DNA from: Paracoccaceae bacterium
GTDB lineage: Bacteria > Pseudomonadota > Alphaproteobacteria > Rhodobacterales > Rhodobacteraceae
Reading direction: 5' to 3'
Length of the DNA stretch: 64,000 nt
Assembly (NCBI GenBank): GCA_030697175.1
Contig: JAUYQR010000011.1
Location: forward strand, 620,001-684,000
Below, in pieces: positions 62,147 through 64,000 of this stretch. Position 1 is the first letter of the stretch. Each line of letters opens with the position of its first letter. The position numbers and the translations under genes were made by a program. The notes under the pieces are model-generated. The model was not told the DNA's origin, did not search any database, and worked only from the letters and a program-made list of their open reading frames with translations.

Positions 62147-64000
62147 TCAGGAACCTTGCTTGATCTGGGTGGCGAGGTTGTGGGCAGAGGGGACGCCCGC
62201 GATGCGAAGAACGGAAAGGCCGAGGGTGACGTCGACCGCACCGTCGGGACGGCGGGTGACGGTGGGGAGTTTGGGCCACGCGGTGAGGTCGTAGACCTGG
62301 GTTTCGGTCCACCGGCTGACATGGGTAACGCCGCCATATGCGAGGATGAAGACGACCGCGCCGGGGCCCGGGTCGATATGGTTGATGCCGGGGCCGGCGT
62401 GGACCGTGTCGTTGCCGCCGCCGAGGTGGATGCGGTTGCGGCCGGGGCCGGTGTGGACCACGGACGAACCATCGCCGTCCAACACGTGGTCGTGGCCATG
62501 CCCGGCGCGGATCAGGTTGCGGGCGGCGGTGCCGATGATCGTGTCGTTGCCGGTGCCGCCGTCGAGCGTGTCGCGCCCACCGCCGCCGAGGAGGTAATCG
62601 TTGCCCGCACCACCGAAGAACTGGTGGCGCGAGGCTTCGGAGGCGGAAATCGCGATGAGCCGGTCGTCGCCGTCGCCGCCATGAAAGATCGCACCGCCGT
62701 ATTTCGGGCCGATCATCACGTCGTTGCCGCGCGAGCCGCGCACGTCGACCATCACACGCTCGGTTGTCTCGAAGGTGATCGGGCTGTCGGGATGGGCGAC
62801 GATCCGGAGGGTGCGCATCTCTTGCTTTGCCGCGGCGGGGTCTTCGTGACGGGCGACGACGGTGGCGATGCGGATGTTTTCCACGTTCATCGGGCAGTGG
62901 AGGACATAGCCATCGGGACCGCCCATGTACCACAGCGTGTCGGTGCCGCCGTCCTTGGCCTCGCGGATCTTTTCCACCTCGGCGCCGTAGGCCCAGTAGT
63001 TGTCGTTGCCGCGGTGGCCTTCGAGGACGACCGAGCCGTCAACGGCCATCATGGCATTGACGCCATCCGCCGGGTTTTCAAACCCGCGCAGGTCGAGGCC
63101 CAATTCAAGCGCGCCTTTAACCAGTTCGCCGCGCAGGAATTCCATCGGAGCTGTCGGCGCGAGGTTTTCCGTCTCACCCGGATCGGCGACGACATCGTAG
63201 ACGTGCTCTTCGCCGTTGGGGTAGCGGAAGTAGCGGAATTGGCGGTAGCCCTCGACCGAGGGGCGCACGGAGAGGGTGCCGAAGACCGAGGTGACCGGGG
63301 ATTTCGTGGGATCGAAACTGCCGAAGGAGGGGTCGATCAGCGGCAGCAGGCTTTGGCCGGAAACCCAATCGGGGCGCGGGGGGAGACCCGCGAGCTGCAT
63401 GACGGTTCTGGGGAAATTGTGCAGCGAGACGGGCAGGTCTTCGACGCGGCCTGCCTCCATCCGCGGGCTCCAGATGCCGAAGGGGACGTGGGCGGCAGAA
63501 TCCCATTGGCTCATCTTGTGAAAGCTGTCGTGGTTGCCAAGGTTGAAGCCATTGTCGGACAGGAAGACGACCGTGGTGTTCTGCCCCAGCGGCGAAGCTT
63601 CGAGAGCGGTGAGGAAGCGGCCGATTTCATGGTCGACATGGCTGATCGCGGCGAAATAGGCGCGCACCACCTGCCGCCATGCCTCGTCGCCGGCTTTCTC
63701 TGGCGTCCAGTTGCCATTGGCGATGTAGGCCGCCTCATAGACCGCGAAACCGGGTTGGGGCCCGTGGTAATCATCGGCGTGGGCGATTGTGGGCCAGCGG
63801 ATCGCGGCGGCATCGTATTGCGCGTAGAACCGGTCGGGGCATTCCAGGTTGTAGTGCGGGTGCTTGAAGCCAAGCTGGATCAGGTGGCGACGCGCGGGGT
63901 TGGCGCGGCCAAGGAAGTCGATCGCGTTCTGGGCGACGGAGTGGTCGTAGAACCGGTCGTCCTGCGAGCCGTCATCGTTGGGGTGGTTTACGCCCGCGAT
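62147..64000 (-). CDS. Sulfatase with C-terminal RTX calcium-binding repeats (N-terminus cut by window)
   Basis: The frame is open to the right edge, giving the C-terminal 617 residues. The alkaline-phosphatase-superfamily sulfatase core shows DHEIGRFLTALE, VVFLSDNGFNLGNHDSFHK and FRYPNGEEHVYDVVADPGET. From about 170 residues before the end, glycine/aspartate nonapeptides appear (FFGGAGNDYLLGGGGRDTLD, GGTGNDTIIG, LGGGNDTVHAG), typical of type I-secreted RTX proteins. The catalytic Cys/Ser that becomes formylglycine is outside the window. It is probably an extracellular enzyme that removes sulfate from glycans or small sulfate esters. Confidence 0.88.
   Translation of the reverse strand: MAGVNHPNDDGSQDDRFYDHSVAQNAIDFLGRANPARRHLIQLGFKHPHYNLECPDRFYAQYDAAAIRWPTIAHADDYHGPQPGFAVYEAAYIANGNWTPEKAGDEAWRQVVRAYFAAISHVDHEIGRFLTALEASPLGQNTTVVFLSDNGFNLGNHDSFHKMSQWDSAAHVPFGIWSPRMEAGRVEDLPVSLHNFPRTVMQLAGLPPRPDWVSGQSLLPLIDPSFGSFDPTKSPVTSVFGTLSVRPSVEGYRQFRYFRYPNGEEHVYDVVADPGETENLAPTAPMEFLRGELVKGALELGLDLRGFENPADGVNAMMAVDGSVVLEGHRGNDNYWAYGAEVEKIREAKDGGTDTLWYMGGPDGYVLHCPMNVENIRIATVVARHEDPAAAKQEMRTLRIVAHPDSPITFETTERVMVDVRGSRGNDVMIGPKYGGAIFHGGDGDDRLIAISASEASRHQFFGGAGNDYLLGGGGRDTLDGGTGNDTIIGTAARNLIRAGHGHDHVLDGDGSSVVHTGPGRNRIHLGGGNDTVHAGPGINHIDPGPGAVVFILAYGGVTHVSRWTETQVYDLTAWPKLPTVTRRPDGAVDVTLGLSVLRIAGVPSAHNLATQIKQGS

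Noticed and set aside
62346-62640. Short periodic repeats resembling a CRISPR or minisatellite
   Set aside because: They are the coding reflection of RTX glycine/aspartate nonapeptides in the sulfatase, not a spaced DNA array.

Overview
The window is a 64 kb piece of a GC-rich alphaproteobacterial chromosome, almost certainly Rhodobacteraceae (Rhodobacter, Gemmobacter or Tabrizicola type). The evidence is the gene content and order: lptC-lptA-lptB-hpf-ptsN, the petP/petR regulator pair, an HDAC-like gene with xseB-ispA-dxs, an NDUFA9-like gene with uppP-gltD-gltB, and two imelysin genes around a di-heme oxidoreductase. I see no IS element, prophage, CRISPR array or rRNA. There is one tRNA, tRNA-Leu(CAG). 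Genes are tightly packed, with many 1-20 bp overlaps, and no gene-free stretch clearly exceeds 300 bp.

Layout. 1-9.1 kb: surface polysaccharide locus with an ABC-2 export permease, a PAP phosphatase (cysQ), kdsB, galU, two paralogous GT2 enzymes, a frameshifted branching glycosyltransferase and a PAPS-type sulfotransferase. 9.1-13.8 kb (minus): ptsN, hpf, lptB, lptA, lptC, kdsD and an RNase D-like exonuclease, covering Kdo supply, LPS export and nitrogen-PTS. 13.9-17.4 kb: gluconate-type catabolism with a degraded gluconokinase remnant, a 2-hydroxyacid dehydrogenase, an SMP-30 lactonase and 6-phosphogluconate dehydrogenase, followed by a terminator and the tRNA. 17.7-30 kb: NDUFA9-like protein, uppP, gltD, an unknown periplasmic protein, gltB, DUF1269, mtgA, GST, queG and a 55-codon small ORF. 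30-36.4 kb: ilvE divergent from petP-petR, then an HDAC-like gene with xseB-ispA-dxs, feeding isoprenoid synthesis.

36.4-41.3 kb (minus): candidate iron operon (imelysin, di-heme oxidoreductase, imelysin, DUF1513). 41.3-45.1 kb: pip, ubiG, an aldo/keto reductase and a YihY membrane protein. 45.1-54.4 kb: xylose regulon, with xylF-xylH-xylG-xylB-xylA-GH3 on minus, divergent from a ROK regulator, with a large inverted repeat between them. 54.4-64 kb: an SDR-like oxidoreductase, a methyltransferase, amn, an HU protein, a VOC protein, a DMT exporter, a GST divergent from a WYL regulator, aroC, and the C-terminal part of a sulfatase fused to RTX calcium-binding repeats that runs off the right edge.

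Main points of interest: the apparent sulfated, Kdo-linked polysaccharide locus, with cysQ positioned to clear the sulfotransferase by-product; the broken branching glycosyltransferase; the RTX-sulfatase; several perfect palindromes with no assigned regulator; a three-copy intergenic hairpin repeat; and a small ORF with its own ribosome site and terminator. I did not find a clearly new multi-gene defence or mobile system here.
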